This document shows, piece after piece, positions 32,710-40,405 of a stretch of DNA of 64,000 nt. The position numbers and the translations under genes are program-made. Within the stretch, counting starts at the first letter, position 1; each line of letters begins with the position of its first letter. This DNA is from Insolitispirillum peregrinum. Lineage in GTDB: Bacteria > Pseudomonadota > Alphaproteobacteria > Rhodospirillales > Rhodospirillaceae. The stretch is from the NCBI RefSeq assembly GCF_042665255.1, contig NZ_JBHTCD010000028.1, one strand, 5' to 3'. The notes beneath the pieces were generated by a model. That model saw only the letters and a list, made by a program, of their open reading frames with translations, made no database searches and was not told the DNA's origin.

Positions 32710-33396
32710 TTATCCCGCCAGACGTTTCTGGATGCGCCGGGCCATCACTTCGCTCGCCAGCAACGCCAGCATGGCCAGAATCACCGAAATGACGCACAGC
32801 CGGAACGCCTGATCAGCTCCCCCCGGAATCTGGGTGAAGGTATAAAGGGCCAACGGCAAGGTCCGCGTCTCGCCGGGAATGTTCGAGACAAAGGTGATGG
32901 TGGCTCCGAATTCGGACAACGAACGGGCAAAGGCCAGAATCACCCCGGTCAGCACCCCCGGAGCCACCAGCGGCAGGGTGATGGTAAAGAACACCCGCAA
33001 CGGCGATGCGCCCAGCGTCCGTGCCGCCTGTTCCAGTCCACGGTCCACCTGCTCCATCGACAGCCGCATGGCGCGCACCATCAGCGGAAACGACATCACC
33101 GCCGCCGCCAGCGCCGCCCCTTGCCAGGTGAAGGCAAAGGTAAAGCCGAACAGGTCGTTGGTCAGCTTGCCAATCACTCCCCGACGGCCAAAGGCCACCA
33201 GCAGGCCATAGCCCACCACCACCGGCGGCAAGACCAGCGGCAGATGCAGCAGTCCATCCAGCAGGGTTTTCCCCGGAAAATGGAACCGGGCCAGCAGCCA
33301 GGCAAAGAACACCCCGAACGGCAGGCTGACGCCGACGGCAATGGACGACACTTTCAGGCTCAACACCAGTGCCGCCACTTCATAATCACTGAGCAT
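32710..33396 (-). CDS. modB: Molybdate ABC transporter permease ModB
   Basis: A 228-residue permease with five or six helices and the coupling motif AARTLGASPLRVFFTITLPLVAPGV. It carries the LSEFGATITFVSNIPGETRTLPLALYT sequence characteristic of ModB. The start at 33396 (MLSDYEVAALVLSLKV) gives the usual length. It lies between modA (126 bases upstream, with a hairpin) and modC. Confidence 0.95.
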   Translation of the reverse strand: MLSDYEVAALVLSLKVSSIAVGVSLPFGVFFAWLLARFHFPGKTLLDGLLHLPLVLPPVVVGYGLLVAFGRRGVIGKLTNDLFGFTFAFTWQGAALAAAVMSFPLMVRAMRLSMEQVDRGLEQAARTLGASPLRVFFTITLPLVAPGVLTGVILAFARSLSEFGATITFVSNIPGETRTLPLALYTFTQIPGGADQAFRLCVISVILAMLALLASEVMARRIQKRLAG

Positions 33397-33449
33397 CTGT
33401 CCATCCACTGCCTCAGAGTCCCCCTTTTTCCGCTGCCCTCCAGAACGAC

Positions 33450-33487
33450 AAGGCACCGTGCGGTCACAAAGGGCCGCACGGTGCCTT
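33450..33487. terminator. Hairpin between modA and modB
   Basis: A perfect 14-bp stem, AAGGCACCGTGCGG / CCGCACGGTGCCTT, with a 10-base loop. No T-run follows. Such hairpins after binding-protein genes often protect the modA message or partly stop transcription, raising ModA above ModBC. Confidence 0.55.
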
Positions 33488-33522
33488 GATCTCAGTCCCG
33501 GAGCACGTTCCCCCGAATCACC

Positions 33523-34365
33523 TTATTTCGTGCTGAAACCGTACTTGGCAAAAATTTCTTTTGCCACCGGTGAAGAGGTCATGAAGCTGTAAAACGCCTT
33601 GGCATCGGCATCGGCCCCTTTGACCAGTGCCGCCGGATAGACGATCTTTTCATAGCTTTCCTGCGGGAAGGTGGCGACGGTCTTCACCCCCTTGCTCACG
33701 GCTGCGTCGGTGGAATAGACGATCCCCAACGGCGCTTCACCGCGTTCGACCAGCGCCAGAGCACCACGCACGTCACTGGCGCGCGCCAGCTTCGGCTCGG
33801 CCACCGCCCATAGCCCCAGCGAGGTCAGCGCGCCCTTGGCATACTGGCCGACCGGCACATGGTCCGGGTCGCCAACCGACAGACGACCATCGCCCAGCAG
33901 ACCTGCCAGATCCATGTCCTTGGAGATGGTCACCTTGGCCCTGGAATCGCTGGGGGCGATCATCACCAGTTCGTTGCCCAGCAGGTCAACCATGCTGCCC
34001 GGTTCCAGCAGCTTTTTGTCATCCAGATACTTGGCCCATTTGGTGTTGGCCGACAGGAACACCGACGCCGGAGCGCCCTGCTCAATCTGTTGGGCCAGCG
34101 TCGAAGACGAGGCATAGGAGGCGATAACCTCTTTGCCCGAAGCCGCCTTGTAGGCGGCCATGATGTCGTTCAGGGCGTCGGTGGCCGACGCCGCCGCAAA
34201 AACAGTGGTCGCCGCATGGGCCTGCGACAACGGCAGTGCCGCCACCGCCAGCAGGGCCACGGCACCGGACAGAGCCGCCCGACGGGTCACAGCCATCGCT
34301 GTACGCAGGGTTTCAGACGACCGAAGAACGGCAGGTGTGATCAGACGTGAAAAAAGATGACGCAT
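33523..34365 (-). CDS. modA: Periplasmic molybdate-binding protein ModA
   Basis: A 280-residue binding protein with the ModA/WtpA fold: VFAAASATDALNDIMAAYK, ASYASSSTLAQQIEQGAPASVFLSA (the SSS oxyanion-binding loop), GDPDHVPVGQYAKGAL, and GEAPLGIVYSTDAA. The 34365 start has a strong GGGGGAG 6 bases upstream, giving an unusually long pre-sequence of about 50 residues; a more typical signal peptide (MAVTRRAALSGAVALL) begins at the internal ATG 34296, which lacks a ribosome-binding site. It captures molybdate for ModBC. Confidence 0.93.
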   Translation of the reverse strand: MRHLFSRLITPAVLRSSETLRTAMAVTRRAALSGAVALLAVAALPLSQAHAATTVFAAASATDALNDIMAAYKAASGKEVIASYASSSTLAQQIEQGAPASVFLSANTKWAKYLDDKKLLEPGSMVDLLGNELVMIAPSDSRAKVTISKDMDLAGLLGDGRLSVGDPDHVPVGQYAKGALTSLGLWAVAEPKLARASDVRGALALVERGEAPLGIVYSTDAAVSKGVKTVATFPQESYEKIVYPAALVKGADADAKAFYSFMTSSPVAKEIFAKYGFSTK

Positions 34366-34512
34366 TACAAACTCCCCCTCTGCATCATGACACGATCTTT
34401 CGGGCCACCTTGGCCGCGTCAGCGCGGCGCACGGTCAGCCCGGCCCCTTTGGATGGGATTTCCCCCTTGGGCATCCGGGTAGGCCATACGGATACACAAG
34501 GGGGAAAACACG

Positions 34513-34555
34513 TCGTTATAGCCCAGTGAAAATGGTATCCATCAGGATATAACGA
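34513..34555. promoter_or_regulatory. Candidate molybdate operator (ModE/Mop-like inverted repeat)
   Basis: TCGTTATA (34513-34520) and TATAACGA (34548-34555) form a perfect 8-base inverted repeat, 27 bases apart and 148-190 bases upstream of modA. The half-site CGTTATA matches the ModE consensus arm, but the spacing in the known sites is about 8-10 bases, so the assignment is tentative. Confidence 0.45.
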
Positions 34556-34669
34556 ACGACACGGTAGCAGCCTGCCGCACCCTTGCAAACCCCAAAAAAT
34601 AGTCACTTTCAAAAATTGCCCAATAAATAGACAAGCGCCTTCTGCAAGCACCCGCCCAGCCCCGAGCCG

Positions 34670-34720
34670 CCGCATTGCTTTTGCGAAAACCGGTTCCCAC
34701 TTTTCATGCAATGCTTTAAA
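34670..34720 (-). repeat. Family B palindromic repeat, first hairpin
   Basis: GCATTGCTTTTGCGAAAACC, then GGTTCCCACTTTTCATGCAATGC: one hairpin of the family, in the minus orientation, in the 417-base gap between modA and the LysE exporter. The rest of the gap shows the operator above and nothing else. Confidence 0.75.
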
Positions 34721-34782
34721 CCATCGACGCCAAGGCGCGACAGTGACGCGCCATCAGGACGCCAACAGCAGGAGCCGTTGCC

Positions 34783-35400
34783 ATTCTGTATCTCCTTAAA
34801 GGGCTGGTGGTCGGCTTTCTCATTGCCGCCCCGGTTGGTCCGGTCGGCCTGCTGTGCATCCGCCGGGCGCTCGCCGATGGCCGGGGGGCAGCCTTCGTCG
34901 CCGGACTGGGGGCTGCGGTTGCCGATACCTTTTATGGTGCGGTTGCCGGGCTTGGCCTGACGCTGATCTCCGATTTCCTGATGCGCTACCGCGACCCCCT
35001 CAGCATCATCGGGGCAGCCTTTCTGCTGGTGCTGGGCTGGCGGGCGTGGAAATCCTCGCCACCAACCTTGCGCTGCGCCGAGGGAACGGCCCATCTCGGG
35101 CTGCTGAAGGACTTTACCGTCACCCTGTCGATCACCCTGACCAACCCGGCAACAATTCTGGCCTTTATGGCGGTCTTTGCCTCACTGGGGGCCATTCATC
35201 CCGGCGATGATCCGCTGCACAGCACCTTGATGATCATCGGGGTGTTCATTGGCTCGGCCCTGTGGTGGCTCACCCTGTCGGCTTTGGCCAGTGCCGTTCG
35301 GCACCGCTTTACCGAACGCTGGCTGTCCCATCTGAATCAGGCATCCGGCGGGCTGCTGGTGCTGTCCGCCGTTGGCATTCTGCTGAGTGTGTGGTGGTGA
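34783..35400 (+). CDS. LysE-family amino-acid exporter
   Basis: A 205-residue, six-helix LysE/RhtB-type protein (LYLLKGLVVGFLIAAPVGPVGLLCIRRALADG; later TLSITLTNPATILAFMAVFASLG). The first helix begins with LYLLKGLVV, so translation should start upstream of GTG 34807. The only in-frame candidate with a good ribosome-binding site (GGAG, 8 bases) is an ATT codon at 34783, a rare initiation codon. If GTG 34807 is used, the protein is 8 residues shorter and lacks part of helix 1. Substrate unknown. Confidence 0.8.
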   Translation: MLYLLKGLVVGFLIAAPVGPVGLLCIRRALADGRGAAFVAGLGAAVADTFYGAVAGLGLTLISDFLMRYRDPLSIIGAAFLLVLGWRAWKSSPPTLRCAEGTAHLGLLKDFTVTLSITLTNPATILAFMAVFASLGAIHPGDDPLHSTLMIIGVFIGSALWWLTLSALASAVRHRFTERWLSHLNQASGGLLVLSAVGILLSVWW

Positions 35401-35806
35401 AAAATGGGCGTGACCACCGGCTGGATAAGACAGGGGGGGAAAGCTATCCAGACCGATGGCCACGCAGGCCGCCCGAGGAGCGCTGGGTCAAGGTGGGACC
35501 GTCCCAGACAAACAGCAATTTGTCTGGGCACCCTGGCGTGGCAAACAGGGGGAAATCCACGCAACAGCAACACCCGGAGGCGGGACTTAAGGGGAGGCAC
35601 CCTTACGCCAATACACTAAGCAGGTAGCGTGCCAGGTTCCCGGTTAAAATAAATATTGAATGAATTCATATGGTTGCAAAATATGCCTCGATCTCACCCT
35701 TTGTGTATGGCCGGGCGAAACCGCGAAGCGCATTGCAAAATGCAGGTCTAGCCGCAAAATGCGCAGACCGCCCTGCACACAGGGCACCAGTGAGCGCGGT
35801 TCCCCT
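35401..35806. other. Intergenic stretch without recognised gene
   Basis: Between the LysE-type gene and the family A repeat I see no coding frame with a ribosome-binding site or family likeness. A lower-GC segment (about 35620-35700, AATAAATATTGAATGAATTC) and the sequence CTGCACACAGGGCACCAG just before the repeat stand out, the latter perhaps a family B arm. Confidence 0.5.
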
Positions 35807-35960
35807 CACAGAGCACGACAGTAAGGAAGCAAGGACGTGGAGCGCTGCTCCACACCTCGCTGGGGCCAGTCGGCCCCAGACCCCATTCCTTTGATCATAA
35901 AAGAGAAAATGGGGGTTCGGGCGGCAGCCCGCTCTTTTTTTCAAACTGTCGTGTACTGTG
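35807..35960 (-). repeat. MITE-like palindromic repeat, family A, copy 2
   Basis: A 154-base element bounded by CACAGAGCACGACA and TGTCGTGTACTGTG. The core GGAGCGCTGCTCCACACC and GGGGCCAGTCGGCCCC is the reverse of copy 1. It is followed by AACGCCCCCCTGCTCTA, a probable right arm of a family B hairpin. The minus-strand frame across it is not a gene. Confidence 0.8.
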
Positions 35961-35985
35961 GCGTCACATTTAACGCCCCCCTGCT

Positions 35986-37008
35986 CTAGTCGATATACTC
36001 ATCGCGCAGGGTCAGGGCAATCTGCACCGCATTGAGGGCCGCCCCCTTGCGCAGGTTATCCCCGGCACACCAGAAGGCCAGACCGTTTTCCACCGTCGGG
36101 TCACGGCGAATGCGCGACACGAACACCGGGTCTTCGCCCGGAACTTCGGCCGGGGTGACGTAGCCCTCTTCCACCCGGTGATCAACCACCGACAGCCCCG
36201 GTGCCTGACGCAGCAGGTCACGGGCCTGCTTGTCACTCAGCGGGTTTTCCGTTTCGACGGTCACCGCCATGCCATAGCCGATGAACACCGGCACGGTGCA
36301 GCAGGTAGCCTGCACGGCGATATCCGGACTGACGATTTTACGGATTTCAGCGGCCAGAGCCCATTCTTCCCGCGTCGAGCCGTCGTCCTGGAAATTGTCT
36401 ATCTGCGGAATGACATTGAATGCCACCTGCTTGGGGTAGACTTCCTTGCTGTCGGCGGGCGATTCGTTGACATAGACGCCACGGGTCTGGCGGAACAGCT
36501 CGTCCATCCCGGCCTTGCCCTGCGCCGAGGCCGCCTGATAGGTCGCCACCACCACCCGCTTGATCACCGCCGCATCGTGCAGCGGCTTCAGGCACAGCGC
36601 CAGCAGGATGCTGACTGCGCGCGGATTGGCAATGATGTGCTTTTTCTGGTAGTCGGCCAGGCTATCGCCGTTGACCTCGGGCACCACCAGCGACACGCCG
36701 GGTTCCATGTGGAACTGACCGGACAGGTCAATCACCGTACACCCGACAGCGGTTGCCTTGGGGGCATATTTGGCGGCGGTCTTGGCATCGGTGGCAAAGA
36801 ACACCACGTCGGTACCCTTGAAGTCAAAGGCTTCGAGGCTGTGGACTTTCAGCAGATCGTCTTCGCCATACGAGACTTCCATCCCCTTGGACGCCGACGA
36901 AGCCAGCGCCGTAACGTCGGAAAACGGCACCTCGTGCTCGCACAGCACGTTGAGGACTTCATGGCCAATGTGGCCAGAGGCCCCGGCAACAGCAATCCGA
37001 AATTCCAT
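35986..37008 (-). CDS. Aspartate-semialdehyde dehydrogenase homologue lacking catalytic residues (probable pseudoenzyme)
   Basis: A 340-residue protein with the complete ASADH fold: NADP-binding GASGHIGHEV, VIDLSGQFHMEP, LVVPEVN, IKR-VVVATYQAASAQGKAGMDEL, FNVIPQIDNFQDDGSTREEW, TCCTVPVFIGYG. Compared with true ASADH, the active-site PNCST is PRAVS, so Ala 131 replaces the nucleophilic Cys. The phosphate-binding Arg is His 100, the substrate Arg is Thr 238 and the catalytic His is Tyr 245. The flanks align without gaps, so this is not a misread. It cannot make aspartate semialdehyde by the known mechanism; a regulatory or different function is likely. ATG 37008 starts at the Rossmann strand. 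Confidence 0.85.
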   Translation of the reverse strand: MEFRIAVAGASGHIGHEVLNVLCEHEVPFSDVTALASSASKGMEVSYGEDDLLKVHSLEAFDFKGTDVVFFATDAKTAAKYAPKATAVGCTVIDLSGQFHMEPGVSLVVPEVNGDSLADYQKKHIIANPRAVSILLALCLKPLHDAAVIKRVVVATYQAASAQGKAGMDELFRQTRGVYVNESPADSKEVYPKQVAFNVIPQIDNFQDDGSTREEWALAAEIRKIVSPDIAVQATCCTVPVFIGYGMAVTVETENPLSDKQARDLLRQAPGLSVVDHRVEEGYVTPAEVPGEDPVFVSRIRRDPTVENGLAFWCAGDNLRKGAALNAVQIALTLRDEYID

Positions 37009-37194
37009 TGGAGGACAGCTCCTTGTGTCATAACCCATTACGGGACCATTGGTTGCCCGTTTTCGCACGATCCTTTAAAGCATCACGGAAAAAACGGGAA
37101 CCGGTTATATCGTCGTCAGTGACCGGAAAAGCAACAGCGCGCCCCAGAAGGATCTGCGGGCGCGCTGGTCGGTGGCAAGCCGGACAAAAGCGGT

Positions 37195-37899
37195 TTATTC
37201 AACGTCGCACGAGAAACGGTACCCGTGGCCGTGGCAGGTTTCGATCATCCGCACACCACCCCGTGTATCGCCCAGCTTGCGACGCACACGCGAAATCAGG
37301 GTATCAATGGAGCGATCATTGACCGGACGTCCCGGCGCCCCGGTTGCTTCCAGCAACTGGTCGCGGGTCAGCGGCTGCCCGGCGCGGGCCACCAGCACCG
37401 CCAACAGATCGAATTCGGTGCCGGTCATCGACACCTGCTCGCCCTTGGGATCAATCAGGCGACGCCACAGCAGGTCAAGCTGCCAGCCCTGAAAGCGGTA
37501 CACCACCCCAGGCTGTTCTTCCTTGCGCACATCCAGACGCCCCAGCACATTGCGCACACGGGCCACCAGCTCACGCGGATGGAACGGCTTGGTGACGTAA
37601 TCGTCGGCCCCCAGTTCCAGCCCGGTGATACGGTCGCGCGTTTCGGAGCGGGCCGAAACAATGATGATCGGCGTCCGCGACTGCTTGCGCAGCCCATGGG
37701 CCAGTTGAATGCCATCAGCATCAGGCAGGTTCAGGTCCAGCAACACCAGATCGACCGAGGCTTTTGCCAGAATCGACCGCATCGCTTCGCCGGTTGCGGC
37801 GGCGCTGACCTTGTATCCGGCGTCATTGAGATATGCCCCCAGAAGAGCCTGGGTCGCCGGATCGTCTTCGACCACCAGGACGTGCGGTTGATCACCCAT
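37195..37899 (-). CDS. OmpR-family response regulator
   Basis: A 234-residue regulator: receiver domain (LVVEDD, Asp in LVLLDLNLPD, Lys in YVTKPF) and winged helix (VNDRSIDTLISRVRRKLG, CHGHGYRF). ATG 37899 is used since the longer 37989 start has no ribosome-binding site. No kinase is adjacent, so it is an orphan; it resembles regulators of the TorR/PetR type. It stands alone between the ASADH-like gene and an HD-GYP gene. Confidence 0.88.
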   Translation of the reverse strand: MGDQPHVLVVEDDPATQALLGAYLNDAGYKVSAAATGEAMRSILAKASVDLVLLDLNLPDADGIQLAHGLRKQSRTPIIIVSARSETRDRITGLELGADDYVTKPFHPRELVARVRNVLGRLDVRKEEQPGVVYRFQGWQLDLLWRRLIDPKGEQVSMTGTEFDLLAVLVARAGQPLTRDQLLEATGAPGRPVNDRSIDTLISRVRRKLGDTRGGVRMIETCHGHGYRFSCDVE

Positions 37900-38034
37900 T
37901 CTCTGATTGCTTCCCTGTTGCGCTGGCCCGAGCAGACACGGCAGTCCCACTGCCAACTGTCCACCCGCTGTTCTACCGTAGAATATCAATACCCAGCAAG
38001 ATCATACTGAGGGGGTGCCGCCTGTCGCCCTTCC

Positions 38035-39276
38035 CTACAGCTCGAGCTGATCTCCCTGATCAAGCAGAATGTCCCGGAACAGACGCAACAGATAAGGGTC
38101 GAGGGCCTGCCCCATGTTGACCATGATGGTCAAAGCCTTTTCGGCCGGCATCGGTGCCTTGTAAGCCCGGCGGTCGGTCAGGGCCCCGAAAACATCACAA
38201 ATCGCGGCCATCCGCGCCAGATTGTTGATCTGGGTGCCTTTCAGGCCGTTGGGATACCCCGTTCCGTCCAGCTTTTCGTGATGCTGTTCAGCCACTACCA
38301 GAGCCCCGTTGGGAACACCGATGCACGAGCGCAGAACGTCGGCGGTGCGCGTCACATGGCTGCGCATGATGTGCCATTCGCCATCATCCAGCCGTCCGGG
38401 CTTGTTCAGAATGCGGTGGGGAATGCCGATCTTGCCGACATCATGCATCAGCCCGCCCGAGGTCAACACCATCAGGTCATTGTCCCGCAGCCCGATTCCA
38501 TGACCAAAAACGGCCAGAAAGGTCGCCACCCGCAGGGAATGGGCATAGGTATAGTTGTCATAGTCCCGCACCCCCGACAGCACGTCGCGGAAGTGGGCAT
38601 TGGTCACCGCCTCGACCAGCGGGGCACATCCGGCCTTGATCTGCCGGAACGGTAATTCCGCTGTCCCTGACAGGGTATCGGCGATGCCGTTAAAGACCGA
38701 CAGGGTATTGCGCAAGGCGTCCCGCTGGACCGGTTCCAGCTCTTCCCAACTGTCTTCGATGCGGCGATTGAGCGTCGAGGACACCGCCTGCAAAAACACC
38801 CCCACCCGGAACGGTTTGCGCAGAACCTGCCGGGCACCCAGTCGCAAGGCTTCGGTGGCAAAGCCGGTATCCACCACGGCGGTGGTACAAATGAAGGGAA
38901 TTTCCCGCAGCAACGGATCACGGACCAGGCTGTGGATAATCTGCAATCCGCCATCCGGGCCGACATTTTCGTCAATCAGGATCAGGTCTGGCCGCAGGGT
39001 ATAGGCCCGATCCAGCGCCAGTCGACCGTCCAGATAGTCTTCGACGTCATAGCAGGCATGGAGGGCCACCACCATCTCGTGGCGATGTTCGCGTTCGCCA
39101 TCCAGAATCATCACTCTGGCCACCCGCCCGGGACGCAGCGAACGCACATCTCCACTGTCCGAGACCAACGGATCATTGCGCAGGCGACCTGCCACCCGGT
39201 CGCCAAAGCGCAGCCGGGCCGTGACATCATCCCGCAGAATTCCAAGGTCAGCCGTCAGGGGAGCCTCCTCTTGCAC
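38035..39276 (-). CDS. HD-GYP cyclic di-GMP phosphodiesterase with receiver-like domain
   Basis: A 413-residue protein starting at GTG 39276. An N-terminal PilZ-like stretch is possible (LRFGDRVAGRLRND), followed by a receiver-like domain (about 55-170, RVMILDGEREHRH, LILIDENVGPDGG with Asp, VLRKPF) and an HD-GYP domain (about 215-400) with LMHDVGKIGIP (HD) and HHEKLDGTGYP (GYP motif). HD-GYP enzymes hydrolyse c-di-GMP to pGpG or GMP. All key residues seem present. It has its own upstream region. Confidence 0.9.
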   Translation of the reverse strand: MQEEAPLTADLGILRDDVTARLRFGDRVAGRLRNDPLVSDSGDVRSLRPGRVARVMILDGEREHRHEMVVALHACYDVEDYLDGRLALDRAYTLRPDLILIDENVGPDGGLQIIHSLVRDPLLREIPFICTTAVVDTGFATEALRLGARQVLRKPFRVGVFLQAVSSTLNRRIEDSWEELEPVQRDALRNTLSVFNGIADTLSGTAELPFRQIKAGCAPLVEAVTNAHFRDVLSGVRDYDNYTYAHSLRVATFLAVFGHGIGLRDNDLMVLTSGGLMHDVGKIGIPHRILNKPGRLDDGEWHIMRSHVTRTADVLRSCIGVPNGALVVAEQHHEKLDGTGYPNGLKGTQINNLARMAAICDVFGALTDRRAYKAPMPAEKALTIMVNMGQALDPYLLRLFRDILLDQGDQLEL

Positions 39277-39507
39277 AATCGTTTCTTCCCGCCTGAAAGG
39301 CTGTCGCCGGTCATGACAAAACAGGGAAGAAGTGCGGCCACTCTACCCGGAAACGAGCAAAGATGCACTACATCACCGAGATAGACAAAAGATATATCGC
39401 TCATAGATAGAGCACGCAAAGCTCATATCCACCCATTCATACCGTTACAGCAAGTAACTGATAATACAGTATTGGCCTGAAAGAATTTCGAAGCGACGAC
39501 CATAAGA

Positions 39508-39537
39508 AAACTCCCCGGATGATCATCCGGGGAGTTT
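39508..39537. terminator. Perfect 30-base palindrome, terminator-like
   Basis: AAACTCCCCGGAT / ATCCGGGGAGTTT with GATC in the centre. No gene lies immediately upstream on the + strand, and no T-run beyond the stem follows. It lies in the gap between the HD-GYP gene and the small gene at 39821. It could end a short unannotated RNA (39290-39507, AT-rich) or be an operator. Confidence 0.45.
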
Positions 39538-39620
39538 GAATTTACTCTGAAGAGTGCTTTATCTCTTTGTTATTCCATGGTTTCAGACACCCACATCAGA
39601 CCAGCATGCCTGCGTAGATT

Positions 39621-39797
39621 CACAGTACACGACAAAAAACAAAAAGATCATGGAGCGCTGCTCCAAACCTCGCTGGGGCCTTAAGGCCCCAGACCCCATT
39701 GATTTGATATTAAAAGAAAAAATGGGGTTCTGGGCCTCAGGCCCCGAGCGGTTTCAGGCGGCAGCCTGCACTTTTTTGCCAACTGCCGTGTACTGTG
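39621..39797 (-). repeat. MITE-like palindromic repeat, family A, copy 3
   Basis: A 177-base element bounded by CACAGTACACGACA and TGCCGTGTACTGTG, the clearest inverted terminal repeats in the family. Core hairpins GGAGCGCTGCTCC and GGGGCCTTAAGGCCCC are present. On its left is ATCAGACCAGCATGCCTGCG and on its right AACGCACGGTGATCTAAT, the two arms of a family B hairpin, so it sits in the loop of that hairpin. Confidence 0.85.
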
Positions 39798-39820
39798 GCG
39801 TCGATTTAACGCACGGTGAT

Positions 39821-40120
39821 CTAATGATGGTGGCTTTGATGCGGCACACTGCGCCGGTCAACTCCACCCGGATGGGCCACAAACGTCCGGTTCAGCAGCG
39901 CCAGCGCCTTGGCGGCCTCGCTGCAATCACCACGCTCGACACACACATGCACCTCGTCAAGGATCATCTGGCGGATCGCCGGGGCTCCCCACGATTCCTT
40001 CAGCAAGGCATGGGCTTTTTCAATGGCAACGATATCGGGCAGGTGTTCGTGATGGGCGATGGCAAGGACTTCATCGATGTCCAGTTCGCACAGGTCGAGA
40101 CAATCCTGAATGGTCAACAT
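39821..40120 (-). CDS. Small conserved hypothetical protein
   Basis: A 99-residue cytoplasmic protein with AGGAGG 7 bases before the ATG. The N-terminal CLDLCELDIDEVLAIAHHEHLPDIVAIE pattern recurs in alphaproteobacterial small proteins of unknown function. Four Cys are spread along the chain. No function can be assigned. The 285-base gap to the next gene shows nothing else recognised. Confidence 0.7.
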   Translation of the reverse strand: MLTIQDCLDLCELDIDEVLAIAHHEHLPDIVAIEKAHALLKESWGAPAIRQMILDEVHVCVERGDCSEAAKALALLNRTFVAHPGGVDRRSVPHQSHHH

Positions 40121-40405
40121 GGCGGCCTCCTGACGAAAGGCCCTGGACGCCGAAGCACAGCACGACGAAGGGAAGAGGGCCTGAGAAAACGGATGACAGC
40201 ATGATCACATCAACCCGATCAGTATATCGCAGAAACCTGATATTTTCTATGGTGAAGTCATTTTTATTCCATAAAATCAAAGACCTGTGCTGCATCCGCA
40301 CACAGACGACCGCACCTGCTCACCACAGGTGAAAACCCGTTGTTTCTGGTCAGCTTTTCACCTCCGCATCGCACAGGAGGCGGGGCACCCCCCCCCTTGT
40401 GCCCG

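Noticed and set aside
34366..34512. Molybdenum cofactor riboswitch before modA
   Set aside because: I could not find the conserved stem arrangement; the inverted repeat nearby fits a DNA operator better.
35666..35944. 92-residue minus-strand frame
   Set aside because: It is the translation of family A copy 2 and has no family or start support.
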